Origin: a virus | Direction: 5' to 3' (one strand) | Virus record (IMG/VR): IMGVR_UViG_3300020438_000008 | Location: 62,001 to 126,000 of that record | Length of the DNA stretch: 64,000 nt | In this document: positions 23,989-32,461 of the stretch, one piece after another | Position numbering within the stretch: position 1 is the stretch's first letter | Layout of the letters: every line of letters begins with the position of its first letter | The notes under the pieces: model-generated | What the model was told of the DNA's origin: nothing | What the model saw: only the letters and a program-made list of their open reading frames with translations | The model's database searches: none | Made by a program: the position numbers and the translations under genes

Positions 23989-24414
23989 TTATAGTGACGA
24001 TATAATATCCCTAATAACTTTTAACTTATTCTTTTTAAACAATGTTCTACGAGTTCCTGGGTGAAGTGGCTTTGGAAAATATTCATGCTCTATCCAAGCA
24101 TACCCTCCACTTTCATGATTTAGTGTAGGTATAAATTCTTTCTTTATAACTATTACAAAAGAGTAATAACTAAAATCTTTATTTCTGGAATGATATTGGT
24201 CTAGTGGATATATCTTTCGTACATCTTTCTTAATATCAAGTCCTAGTTCTTCACACACTTCTCTTAGCAACGCTTGTGAAATATTTTCATTATCCTCAAC
24301 TTTGCCTCCCCAAAATCCCCAATTTCGTGGATGCGAACCTAACTTGTCTCTTTGTTGAAGGATAATTCTTTTTGTGTCTTTAGCGATTATACATGCGCCT
24401 GCGGCTTTTAACAT
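23989..24414 (-). CDS. Nudix hydrolase
   Basis: A 141-residue protein with a complete Nudix box at about residues 37-59: G, five residues, E, seven residues, REVCEELGL. The opening AAGACIIAKDTKRIILQQR and the GFWGGKVE segment are typical of NTP-type pyrophosphohydrolases. It could clean damaged dNTPs, cap-like RNA ends or signalling nucleotides; the substrate is not readable. It lies between gp15 and an unknown gene on the minus strand, an unusual setting for a metabolic enzyme. Confidence 0.88.
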   Translation of the reverse strand: MLKAAGACIIAKDTKRIILQQRDKLGSHPRNWGFWGGKVEDNENISQALLREVCEELGLDIKKDVRKIYPLDQYHSRNKDFSYYSFVIVIKKEFIPTLNHESGGYAWIEHEYFPKPLHPGTRRTLFKKNKLKVIRDIISSL

Positions 24415-24427
24415 TGATACGACTTTC

Positions 24428-25804
24428 CTACTGTAATAATTCTAGTCGCCAATAGCCTGCATCATAAATTCCTTGGAATGTATCATTCCATTCACCGTCT
24501 TCAAATTTAAATTGTTGTCCAGTAAAAGTATTAGAAACATATGCTCTTAAAGTATACGCACTTGCATCAAATGATTTAACCCATGAACTACCATTATATT
24601 CAATGATATCATTCTTAGATGCATCTATTCCCCACGGTCCACTAGCAGAAACGTCTGTCAATGATAGATATCTTTGTCCAATTGCTGGGCTTGGTATATT
24701 ATTAAAACCAGGTTTCGCAGTTGTGGCATCTATGACTCTATCTACTGCCGTGATAGTATTAGTAGGTAATGTATCTTTGTCTACTGTAAATTCTAATATT
24801 TCAGGATTGGCTGTTGAACTCAGTGAACCTATAACGTCAGCCTCAAGGTTATCTAATTCACCGTGAAACTTAAGTCTGAGTCTTGATATTCCATCGTCAA
24901 GGGATCCATAATTAGTCAATACATCTTCCCATGTAACACCATCTTCATAGTTTCCATTTTTTAATGGTTGACAGAAGTACTTACCGTTTGTTTCTGTAAC
25001 TTGTAATGCATAATTCTCTGGTGTTACAACTACTGTTGCTTGTTGTTTTAAATCACTAAAGAATTCAAATGCATCAGGATCATAATCTAATGTATCTAAA
25101 TCTGTATATGTGTATAAGTTGTGTATAATATTTCTTATTACGTTTTGTCTTGTTACTTGTGCTGGAGGATTAATCCAAATAGGAATTTGAAAGAACATTG
25201 TAGCAATGTCTATTTGGTCTTCAATTCCTGCAGGTATTCCTCTGCTACTCCACTGAATATCAGATAATTCAACAGTAGTGATAGTTGTCCAATCTACTGG
25301 ATTATCATTGTGTTGTATTTCTAATGCTGGATTAAATAAAACTAAAATTTGTTCCATTAACTGTAACTTTTGGTCTGTATTGGAAGTCCAAACATCTACT
25401 TGCATATTCAAAAGATAAGGAACAGGCATAAGTCTTTTTACATTAAATCTGTTTCCATCTTCATTTACGTATTTGTTTGTTGCTTGGTCAAACTTTCTTT
25501 CCGTTACTGCTACTGCATCATTAAAGAATGGCTCTTGAACTCTTGCTCTATCGGGTTGAAGACTTTGTATCCAACAACCGATAAATGGTGCAGAATTTAC
25601 GATATTTTCAGAATTGCCTTTCATAATAGTAGCGGCCATTCTTGATATATCACCGTATCTTGCTGGTACACGAATATAATAATCAGTTGTACCATCATTC
25701 ATTTTCTTCCCTGTTTTTACGCTGAACCCACTGAATATTCTGATAAATTGTAGAATATATCTTCTTATCTGTTCATCGTAAAAGTGATGTTGCTTTATCG
25801 CCAT
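24428..25804 (-). CDS. 15: Tail terminator / sheath stabiliser gp15
   Basis: A 458-residue protein whose first 265 residues have the gp15 pattern: YDEQIRRYILQFIRIFSGF, VPARYGDISRMAATIM, then PFIGCWIQSLQPDRARVQEP, LMPVPYLLNMQVDVWTSNTD with QLMEQILVLFNPALEIQ, and the later SDIQWSS. In T4, gp15 caps the sheath and tube and joins the tail to the neck. The protein is far longer than T4 gp15 (272); the extra C-terminal part includes an IIEYNGSSWVK module also found in gp14 and gp18. The start lies one base after the gp14 stop. Confidence 0.75.
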   Translation of the reverse strand: MAIKQHHFYDEQIRRYILQFIRIFSGFSVKTGKKMNDGTTDYYIRVPARYGDISRMAATIMKGNSENIVNSAPFIGCWIQSLQPDRARVQEPFFNDAVAVTERKFDQATNKYVNEDGNRFNVKRLMPVPYLLNMQVDVWTSNTDQKLQLMEQILVLFNPALEIQHNDNPVDWTTITTVELSDIQWSSRGIPAGIEDQIDIATMFFQIPIWINPPAQVTRQNVIRNIIHNLYTYTDLDTLDYDPDAFEFFSDLKQQATVVVTPENYALQVTETNGKYFCQPLKNGNYEDGVTWEDVLTNYGSLDDGISRLRLKFHGELDNLEADVIGSLSSTANPEILEFTVDKDTLPTNTITAVDRVIDATTAKPGFNNIPSPAIGQRYLSLTDVSASGPWGIDASKNDIIEYNGSSWVKSFDASAYTLRAYVSNTFTGQQFKFEDGEWNDTFQGIYDAGYWRLELLQ

Positions 25805-25805
25805 T

Positions 25806-26801
25806 TTAATCTACCTTTGGTTTAACTGCCTTAGACAAGTTAACCTTTCCTGCAATAGTGGTACCATCTTCAAGTTTGACAACGCCATCATTGTTAATGA
25901 ATTTATGGTGTAAGTGGTTACCAACTTCCCAACCACCATCACTATCTTCAATTTTATACCACTTAATTCCTTGATATTGAAATAATCTGTTAGGATTATA
26001 ATCAGTTCTTAAGAAGTAAGAATTTTCTGCTGGGTTGCTAGGAAATCTTGTACCACTTGCAACAGTTGCCATGTCTACATCTTTAGGATGTTGTCCTTCG
26101 GGTGCATATTGCAAGTTGTTAGTTCTATAATCCCAGTATTTTCCAGGAACATTTTCTTGTGCTTCTTCAACGATTGCATCATTGATTTGAAGTTCTTTAT
26201 TGTAAGTAGACAGTAGATTTTTTAAATCGTCTGCTTCTTCGCCTGTTCCAAGAATATCTGAGTACTCTTGTGTATCTTGTAATTGCTTACAACGAACACG
26301 CCATATGTGCGGCCACCAACCTGGGTCAAAGCCTTCTGCGGCCTTTGATGCATCTTGCACTACCCAATATTGATTGACTGCTGGAGCGTCCTCGTCAAGT
26401 AACAAATCTTCTCTCATATGAGGAAGTTCAATGACATCTCCTGTCATTAATTTTCTTCCCATTTTTTCTACCATATCGTTTATAGACATTGTGAATATAA
26501 TTTGGTCATTGCCCAAAAACATTCCAAACTGAGATAGGTCCATATCTTGGTCTGAAACTGTATACACACCACGTAAGTCATATATGTTATCATCATACTT
26601 TCTGTCACGATTCTCCATGAACAACAAATCTTGTATTGCTGGTTTGGTAGGATCATAGTTAGGATCAGTTGTATCTTGTGAACCTAAATATTTGTGAACA
26701 AGTAGCGAAGTGCCTCCATGTTCGAAGTGCGCCTTCACCATCTTATCGATGAATTTGTAATCATTTCCCTTACGAGGGTTCCATAAACTTAATCTTGGCA
26801 T
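25806..26801 (-). CDS. 14: Neck protein gp14
   Basis: A 331-residue protein. Characteristic gp14 segments are YDDNIYDLRGVY near 70, NDQIIFTMSINDMVEKMGRK near 98 followed by GDVIELPHMRED, QYWVVQDASKAAEGFDPGWW near 143 with PHIWRVRCK. With gp13 it forms the neck that closes the filled head. The C-terminal third carries a module YFLRTDYNPNRLFQYQGIKW with relatives in gp15 and gp18. It is transcribed from a late promoter at 26826-26833 on the minus strand, opposite to gp13. Confidence 0.85.
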   Translation of the reverse strand: MPRLSLWNPRKGNDYKFIDKMVKAHFEHGGTSLLVHKYLGSQDTTDPNYDPTKPAIQDLLFMENRDRKYDDNIYDLRGVYTVSDQDMDLSQFGMFLGNDQIIFTMSINDMVEKMGRKLMTGDVIELPHMREDLLLDEDAPAVNQYWVVQDASKAAEGFDPGWWPHIWRVRCKQLQDTQEYSDILGTGEEADDLKNLLSTYNKELQINDAIVEEAQENVPGKYWDYRTNNLQYAPEGQHPKDVDMATVASGTRFPSNPAENSYFLRTDYNPNRLFQYQGIKWYKIEDSDGGWEVGNHLHHKFINNDGVVKLEDGTTIAGKVNLSKAVKPKVD

Positions 26802-26811
26802 ATTTTTTTCC

Positions 26812-26840
26812 TTGACTTCTAACTGTATTTATCATATAAT
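26812..26840 (+). promoter_or_regulatory. Sigma-70 promoter of the dioxygenase gene
   Basis: TTGACT (26812-26817), 17 bases, TATAAT (26835-26840). The spacer contains the minus-strand late box of gp14, so the two promoters overlap completely. Confidence 0.75.
26826..26833 (-). promoter_or_regulatory. Late promoter box for gp14-gp15
   Basis: Minus-strand GATAAATA followed by C, about 25 bases before the gp14 start. It sits inside the plus-strand promoter 26812-26840. Confidence 0.75.
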
Positions 26841-26864
26841 GAAGGTATCTTGAAGGAGAAGTGA

Positions 26865-27563
26865 ATGGAACAACTTCCAAATAGTAATGGATATACTATT
26901 GTACGTGATTATTTACCAGGAATAGCGATAGAACAATTCAGAATGTGGGCAATGAACCCTAATAATGCTCATAGAGGCAACGGGTCAGATGGGATTTACT
27001 ACGATAAACATGATGGAAAACGAACATATGATGTTTGGTGGACAACAGCACCACCTAAAGAAATGTGGTTACCAGTAGTTTTAGGACTGAAAAAATATAT
27101 TGATGTATTATTTGGGTCTATTCAATGGGGAATTCATGCAGTTGATTGTATTACTACTGCACCTCAATCAAGTAAAATCTATGCACATATAGATACCCCT
27201 TATCGATTCGAAAAATATGCTAAGGTAGATGAGACACTAGGTGTACAAATAATTATACCTCTTAATGCTTTTACTTTAGAGAATGGCGGCACTGCATATC
27301 TTCCAGGTTCGCACTTAGAAAATTTATATTATAAAGATATCGAAGATAATCAACAACACTATAATGATAGATTAGTCAATGAAGGTCATCAATTTTTAGC
27401 AAAAGCAGGTGATGTATTAATGTATGACGGTCGAACATTACATAGCACAATGCCTAACAAATCTAATTTATATAGGAGTGCCTTACTTATAAATGCATTA
27501 CGTGAACATGTACTTGAAGATGCTCTTTTGTTAGATAATAACACAGATAACCTTAAAACTTGA
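26865..27563 (+). CDS. Phytanoyl-CoA-dioxygenase-like 2OG-Fe(II) oxygenase
   Basis: A 232-residue protein with a double-stranded beta-helix pattern. AHIDTPYRF near residue 107 supplies the H-x-D iron ligands, and GDVLMYDGRTLHSTMPN near 185-200 the distal His, with an Arg (YRSALLIN) after it for 2-oxoglutarate. GVQIIIPLNAF and NGGTAYLPGSH are typical of the PhyH family. The substrate is unknown. A sigma-70 promoter and an AAGGAG ribosome-binding site point to early expression. Confidence 0.78.
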   Translation: MEQLPNSNGYTIVRDYLPGIAIEQFRMWAMNPNNAHRGNGSDGIYYDKHDGKRTYDVWWTTAPPKEMWLPVVLGLKKYIDVLFGSIQWGIHAVDCITTAPQSSKIYAHIDTPYRFEKYAKVDETLGVQIIIPLNAFTLENGGTAYLPGSHLENLYYKDIEDNQQHYNDRLVNEGHQFLAKAGDVLMYDGRTLHSTMPNKSNLYRSALLINALREHVLEDALLLDNNTDNLKT

Positions 27564-27588
27564 CAAAAATAGCTATTTGTAGTTAAAT
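27560..27588 (+). promoter_or_regulatory. Possible sigma-70 promoter
   Basis: TTGACA (27560-27565), 17 bases, TTAAAT (27583-27588). A TATAAT at 27595-27600 is too far for this -35. The -10 is weak. Confidence 0.4.
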
Positions 27589-27634
27589 AGAAACTATAAT
27601 AAATTGATTCGAAACATTACGGAGCGAGATTTAA

Positions 27635-28912
27635 ATGGCATTGGCGAAAAAAAGAAAATCACTAAAGAGAGCCCCATCCAAACGCGGAGCAAAACTTGAA
27701 TCACCTAAATGGGAAGGATGGGAAAAATTATCAGGACAAGAATTCCATCGTAAAAAAGAAGGCGCTCGTTCTTTTTATTATGAAAACTATCAAGCCAAAG
27801 ATTTATATGCATTTGTGTTCACTTGGATGGCTAAGAATGATTATACAAATGAAGATATTAAATTAGCTAAACTCCCACCAGAACATATGATAAGCATTAC
27901 TTGTGCGATATGTTGCAAATTGTTACTAGATGGTATGCCAGACTTTGTTCAAGTAGAAGATGATTATTGGCAAACTCTTGCTGGTACTAGCGGACATATA
28001 ACTCCTATTACTGACTTTATTAAGAAACGTATAACAGAAACAATAGAGGCTGGCAAAGTAATCAAAGAAAAGAAATTAGAAGTAGAAAAAGAAGAAGCTA
28101 AAAAGAAGAATGTTTATAGACCTAGTATACAAGAACTTCTACGTCTAAAAGCATTGACTATGACAGACGATATTGAAAAGTTTATCGATGATTTTGATAT
28201 GGATGTAAAGTCGTTAAAAGACTTTAAACCTCTGAATCTTTTACGTAGAAAAGAAGCAAAGGCAAATCATGCCAAAGTTATTAGAGAGTTATATACTGGT
28301 AACTTTGCTGAATATGATGAACTTGTTAACCCACCTTCAACAAAAGGTATGGACGAGAAAGAGTTAGATTATCATAATCAGTTGATAGAAGGGTACAATC
28401 ATTTAGATAAGTCTGAAATCAAAGCAATGCATGAAATGTACAAAAGCATTGTACAAGCATGTGATATGATTATTGCTAATGCAAAATTTGACCGAAAACC
28501 ACGTAAACGTAAAGTAGTTAGTGCAGAGAAATTAGTATCTAAAATGAAGTTTATGAGAGAACATACAGAAACAGGTACAGTTAGTATAAATCCAGTTGAG
28601 ATTGTTGGAAGTAACATATTGCTTATATATAATACAAAGTCACGAAAAGTCGGTATATATCATACAAGTAATGTGGATCCAATGAACCAAAAACGTGAAG
28701 GAAGTGGTCTAACAGTAAAAGGCACTACAATGATACGTTACAACGAAGAAACTAGTGTACAGAAGACACTACGTAAGCCTCAAGAGCAATTAAAGATGTT
28801 CAAAGATATTACAAAAAGGTCTCTCAATAAACAGTTTGAATCAGTAAAAAGTGTACCTACTAAAATGAATGGTAGAATTAATGAACATACACTGCTCCTT
28901 AAGGTATTTTGA
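27635..28912 (+). CDS. Unknown basic protein
   Basis: A 425-residue protein, very basic at the N-terminus (MALAKKRKSLKRAPSKRGAK), with a long charged helical middle (about 130-300) and a beta-rich end (GSNILLIYNTKSRKVGIYHT, then GTTMIRYNEETSVQ). I do not recognise the family. The N-terminal tail suggests nucleic-acid or capsid interaction. It lies between an early dioxygenase and a late gene whose promoter box overlaps its stop codon. Confidence 0.65.
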   Translation: MALAKKRKSLKRAPSKRGAKLESPKWEGWEKLSGQEFHRKKEGARSFYYENYQAKDLYAFVFTWMAKNDYTNEDIKLAKLPPEHMISITCAICCKLLLDGMPDFVQVEDDYWQTLAGTSGHITPITDFIKKRITETIEAGKVIKEKKLEVEKEEAKKKNVYRPSIQELLRLKALTMTDDIEKFIDDFDMDVKSLKDFKPLNLLRRKEAKANHAKVIRELYTGNFAEYDELVNPPSTKGMDEKELDYHNQLIEGYNHLDKSEIKAMHEMYKSIVQACDMIIANAKFDRKPRKRKVVSAEKLVSKMKFMREHTETGTVSINPVEIVGSNILLIYNTKSRKVGIYHTSNVDPMNQKREGSGLTVKGTTMIRYNEETSVQKTLRKPQEQLKMFKDITKRSLNKQFESVKSVPTKMNGRINEHTLLLKVF

Positions 28913-28918
28913 TAAATA
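28911..28918 (+). promoter_or_regulatory. Late promoter box
   Basis: GATAAATA overlapping the TGA stop of the upstream gene, 61 bases before the ATG at 28979. Confidence 0.7.
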
Positions 28919-28978
28919 GATGTAGATACTGACGAGTATACTAAATTAACTATTAATTTATATCCCGGGAGAGATAGA

Positions 28979-29467
28979 ATGGCAGACAAAAAAAGACATT
29001 ATTTTGCGGAAGTTAACATTCCCGATGCCGTAATTACGGCTCAGGGTGGCGCAGAAGTTCCTGGCACAAAGATGATCCAAAATCTTTTAGATGCTTATAT
29101 TGAGGAAACTAACACTAAATATGCGAGAGCATTAAAAGATTTCATATACGAAACTGCAAAACCATATGGTTGGCATTCATCAGATGCTAATAAATGTGCA
29201 TATGGTATCACATTTATCAATGCAAGACATTGGGCGAACTATTCGGCGTACACTGCTCCATTTAGACAGTGGTTAAATGATACACATGGTGTAACATATA
29301 CATATGAAGTTAAAACAGATGTACCTTACGAAATTGCTGAATCAGGAGTTTCGGGTGCAGGCGAACCAGTCAAAGATGATGATGGGTTCAATCACACATA
29401 TGCAACCGCTAGTCAAAATGAGATATTAGTTAATATCCCTACAGACCGTGGTTACACTATAGCATAA
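28979..29467 (+). CDS. Late protein of unknown function
   Basis: A 162-residue protein, not recognised. It has aromatic-rich central segments (YGITFINARHWANYSAYTAP) and no low-complexity parts. A private late promoter upstream and a strong terminator downstream make it a single-gene late unit, so a virion or assembly protein is likely. The GGGAGA ribosome-binding site is good. Confidence 0.65.
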   Translation: MADKKRHYFAEVNIPDAVITAQGGAEVPGTKMIQNLLDAYIEETNTKYARALKDFIYETAKPYGWHSSDANKCAYGITFINARHWANYSAYTAPFRQWLNDTHGVTYTYEVKTDVPYEIAESGVSGAGEPVKDDDGFNHTYATASQNEILVNIPTDRGYTIA

Positions 29468-29486
29468 TAACTAAAAATTTCAACAA

Positions 29487-29517
29487 AAAGAGCCCATTCT
29501 TGAGTGGGCTTTTTTTA
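29487..29517 (+). terminator. Rho-independent terminator
   Basis: Stem AGCCCATTC / GAGTGGGCT (one G-U) followed by seven T. Confidence 0.85.
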
Positions 29518-29531
29518 TATCTCCACTAAAT

Positions 29532-29539
29532 GATAAATA
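29532..29539 (+). promoter_or_regulatory. Late promoter box for gp13
   Basis: GATAAATA followed by C, 24 bases before the gp13 ATG. Confidence 0.78.
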
Positions 29540-29563
29540 CTGTATATAGTTGGAGTAATATCA

Positions 29564-30313
29564 ATGGCTAAAAATACAAAAATTAGAAATAATGTAATCA
29601 AGGAAGTAAGACTATTACTAGGTGATGGTATGGTCGATATTGAACTTGATCCAGACCACTATGATTTAGCAGTAGATGTTGCTTTATCAAAGATAAGACA
29701 AAGGTCTGAAAACGCAGTAGAAGAAGATTTCTATTCAATAGAACTAAAAAAAGATGTAGACGAATACACTCTACCAGCAGAGATTACAGAAGTCAAACAA
29801 GTTTGGCATCGTTCATTTGGACATGGTATCTCTGGAGGCGTTGATATGGATCCATTTGAATTAGCATATGCTAACTCATACTTTTTCTTAAACAATCACA
29901 TTGGTGGTATCGCAACTTTTGATGCATTTGCACAATATCGTGAAGCATTAAACAGAGTAGCCGCTACAGATATCCAATTCATTTGGAATCCAAGTACAAA
30001 AAAATTAAAACTACTACGAAGAATGAGAGCCGATGAAATGGTTCTAATTCATGTTCACTTAGAAAGACCAGAAGAACAATTACTTGAAGATCCGTATCTT
30101 AAATCATGGATGAGAGATTATACTTTAGCATATTGTAAAAAGATGTTAGGTGAAGCAAGAAGTAAATTCTCATCATTACCTGGTGCTCAAGGCGGAGTAA
30201 CATTGAATGGTGCAGAAATGAAAAACGAAGCAGATGTTTTAATTGACAAGTTGGAAAGTGAACTACAAACTTATGTTGATGGTTCTGCTCCACTTGGGTT
30301 TGTAATTGGATAA
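29564..30313 (+). CDS. 13: Neck protein gp13
   Basis: A 249-residue protein with gp13 features: VRLLLGDGMVDIELDPDHYD followed by ALSKIRQRSENA, SIELKKDVDEYTLP near 62, and the C-terminal MRDYTLAYCKKMLGEARSKF with LPGAQGGVTLNGAEM. gp13 and gp14 together close the portal after packaging. It is somewhat shorter than T4 gp13 (309). It is on the plus strand, away from gp14 and gp15. The end overlaps the radical SAM gene by eight bases. Confidence 0.88.
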   Translation: MAKNTKIRNNVIKEVRLLLGDGMVDIELDPDHYDLAVDVALSKIRQRSENAVEEDFYSIELKKDVDEYTLPAEITEVKQVWHRSFGHGISGGVDMDPFELAYANSYFFLNNHIGGIATFDAFAQYREALNRVAATDIQFIWNPSTKKLKLLRRMRADEMVLIHVHLERPEEQLLEDPYLKSWMRDYTLAYCKKMLGEARSKFSSLPGAQGGVTLNGAEMKNEADVLIDKLESELQTYVDGSAPLGFVIG

Positions 30314-31430
30314 TTCATCTAACACTGCTTGTTCATTATTATGGTCTCATGCTAGACTTAAAGTAGACGGTACCGTTCTGCCTTGTTGTTTCGTAGAAGA
30401 AAATAATATCCCAAATTTAAACGAAGCCCCAAAATTATCTGATGGATTGAATAACGCATTCAATTCTAAATTCTTTGACGATATAAGAAGTGAAATGTTG
30501 AAAGGTAAAAAACTTTCAATGTGTGACAAGTGTTGGAATGCAGAAGATAATGGTATTGAATCATTCAGACAACAGTATAAACAATACGATAAATTTATAG
30601 GGCAACAACCAAAGATAAGATATATTGAAACTGCTTTATCCACACATTGTAATTTATCATGTAGAATGTGTAATGATACATTTAGTAGTAAATGGAAACT
30701 TATAAAAAATCCTGGAATGTCAGTTGATGTTTCAGTTGATTCATTTGACTTAGAATATTACGACACTGATTTATCTAAATTAGATTTCGTTAAGTTTGTT
30801 GGTGGAGAACCGTTAATAGATAAAAAACATGCAAACTTTTTAAAACAAATTATAAGCAAATCAGATGATCCAAGTAATGTAAAATTGTTCTACAATACTA
30901 ACGGTACAATAATACCAAAACAAGAAATATTTGATGCATGGTCTAAACTAAAAGAAGTAGAAGTTACATTTAGTATCGATGCTATAGGCGAAGCAAATGA
31001 GATACTAAGACCCCCACACAAATGGGATACTATTCAAAGCGCCATAAATCACTTTACAGAGCATAAATCAGATAATATGACGTTAGGTATGCATACTGTG
31101 ATAAACGTCTTTAACATACACCTATTAAAGGATATAGTAGAGTTTTCATACGGTCACTTTGGGAAGATGCCTTATTTTGATATATTAGACTATCCAGAGC
31201 ATATGTCATTAAAGAACTTAGAAAGTAGTTTAAAGATTAAACTATCTAATGTACTCAAACATGCATTTGAGGGACAAGAAGAATTACAATTTTTATTAGA
31301 ATTTATAAATCAACCAACAAAGTATTCATATACCCTTGACCAAATTATAGACAAAGAAAAAGAAAATGATATTAAGGTAAATACATTGATAGAAAAATTA
31401 GGAACAAGAGAAATATGGAATTCTTTTTAA
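30306..31430 (+). CDS. Twitch-domain radical SAM protein
   Basis: A 374-residue iron-sulfur enzyme. The N-terminal part carries an auxiliary-cluster region: C9, then VDGTVLPCC near 20 and MCDKCWNAED near 72. The radical SAM triad follows as CNLSCRMC near 113-120, with VKFVGGEPL near 160 (the GGE motif) and YNTNG near 195. Such proteins occur in marine T4-like phages, with unknown substrate. The start is TTG at 30306, eight bases inside gp13; it is chosen because the first cysteine lies at residue 9 and no ATG exists nearby. Confidence 0.78.
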   Translation: MDNSSNTACSLLWSHARLKVDGTVLPCCFVEENNIPNLNEAPKLSDGLNNAFNSKFFDDIRSEMLKGKKLSMCDKCWNAEDNGIESFRQQYKQYDKFIGQQPKIRYIETALSTHCNLSCRMCNDTFSSKWKLIKNPGMSVDVSVDSFDLEYYDTDLSKLDFVKFVGGEPLIDKKHANFLKQIISKSDDPSNVKLFYNTNGTIIPKQEIFDAWSKLKEVEVTFSIDAIGEANEILRPPHKWDTIQSAINHFTEHKSDNMTLGMHTVINVFNIHLLKDIVEFSYGHFGKMPYFDILDYPEHMSLKNLESSLKIKLSNVLKHAFEGQEELQFLLEFINQPTKYSYTLDQIIDKEKENDIKVNTLIEKLGTREIWNSF

Positions 31431-31738
31431 AAGCATTAATATCAGGAATAGTAATAGCATCAGTTAGTATGGTGGCTCAAAGAAGTGCTACAATGGCGGC
31501 ATTTTTATTGGGTATACCTTTTACTGCCTTTCTTGCAATGATTTTTATGTGGTATTCAGGCATTGATGCAGATACTTTTGCAAAATTTAGTTTCGAAACT
31601 ACGTATTTTGTCTTGACAAGTCTCGTATTTTTTGTTATATTTGGGTTACTAGTTACAAAGATAGGATTTTGGTGTAGTGTTATAGCCGGTTTATCTGTAA
31701 CGATAATACTGTATAACATTCTTTTGAGGATTATATGA
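31415..31738 (+). CDS. DUF3147-like four-span membrane protein
   Basis: A 107-residue protein with four hydrophobic segments (about 5-22, 26-47, 62-82 and 86-105). The opening LKALISGIVIASVSMVAQRS, the ...GIPFTAFLAMIFMWYSG turn and the GFWCSVIAGL end look like the small DUF3147 family of inner-membrane proteins. Function unknown. The ATG overlaps the radical SAM gene by 16 bases and its end overlaps the kinase start (ATGA), so it is translated in a tight late operon. Confidence 0.6.
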   Translation: MEFFLKALISGIVIASVSMVAQRSATMAAFLLGIPFTAFLAMIFMWYSGIDADTFAKFSFETTYFVLTSLVFFVIFGLLVTKIGFWCSVIAGLSVTIILYNILLRII

Positions 31739-32361
31739 AAAAAATTATAGGTATCTGTGGGCTAATAGGTCATGGAAAAGACACGGTCGCAGGTCACTTA
31801 ATTGAAAACGGCTTTCAACGAATAAGTTTTGCAGGAGTTCTAAAAGATGCATGTGCAAATATATTTGGATGGGACAGAATTCTTTTAGAAGGTAATACAT
31901 CAGAGAGTAGAGTATTCAGAGAACAAGTAGATGAATGGTGGGCAAAAAGATTAGGTATTCCTAACTTCACACCAAGATGGGCCTTACAACATGTAGGTAC
32001 AGATGTGTTCAGAACACATTTTCACCCAGATATCTGGGTAGCGGCTTGTGAAAGACAAGTCGAATTAACAGACAAAAATGTAGTCATTTCTGATTGCAGA
32101 TTTTACAATGAATTAGATGTTATTAAACGATTAGGTGGCAAGACTACTGTAGTATGGCGAAAAGAAAAGCCTGAATGGTGGCAGAATGCTTGTACATCAA
32201 ATAAGACTAAATCAGAGAATATGCTTGATCCCATGAAACGATATCCAGACGTACATAAAAGCGAGTATAGTTGGGCTGGATGGGACTTTGACATAGAATT
32301 CGACAATTCTAAAGACTTGGAGCATCTATATAGCCAAGTTACAGATGTATTGTCTACGTAG
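31735..32361 (+). CDS. 1: Deoxynucleoside monophosphate kinase (gp1-like)
   Basis: A 208-residue P-loop kinase. GLIGHGKDTVAGHLIENGF at residues 9-27 is the phosphate loop and first helix, characteristic of the T4 gp1 family; TPRWALQHVGTDVFR near 80 and VVISDCRFYNELDVIK near 118 are further family blocks. It phosphorylates dNMPs for phage DNA synthesis. Unlike T4, it is embedded downstream of neck gene 13. Confidence 0.85.
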   Translation: MKKIIGICGLIGHGKDTVAGHLIENGFQRISFAGVLKDACANIFGWDRILLEGNTSESRVFREQVDEWWAKRLGIPNFTPRWALQHVGTDVFRTHFHPDIWVAACERQVELTDKNVVISDCRFYNELDVIKRLGGKTTVVWRKEKPEWWQNACTSNKTKSENMLDPMKRYPDVHKSEYSWAGWDFDIEFDNSKDLEHLYSQVTDVLST

Positions 32362-32395
32362 TTAATTCAAAAACAGCCACTTTTTTGTGTTTTTC

Positions 32396-32403
32396 GATAA
32401 ATA
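32396..32403 (+). promoter_or_regulatory. Late promoter box for gp18
   Basis: GATAAATA, 58 bases before the sheath ATG. Confidence 0.75.
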
Positions 32404-32461
32404 GTAGTAGCAATAAAAGAATTTTGCTACAATGCAATTTATATAATTAAGGAGAAACAGA

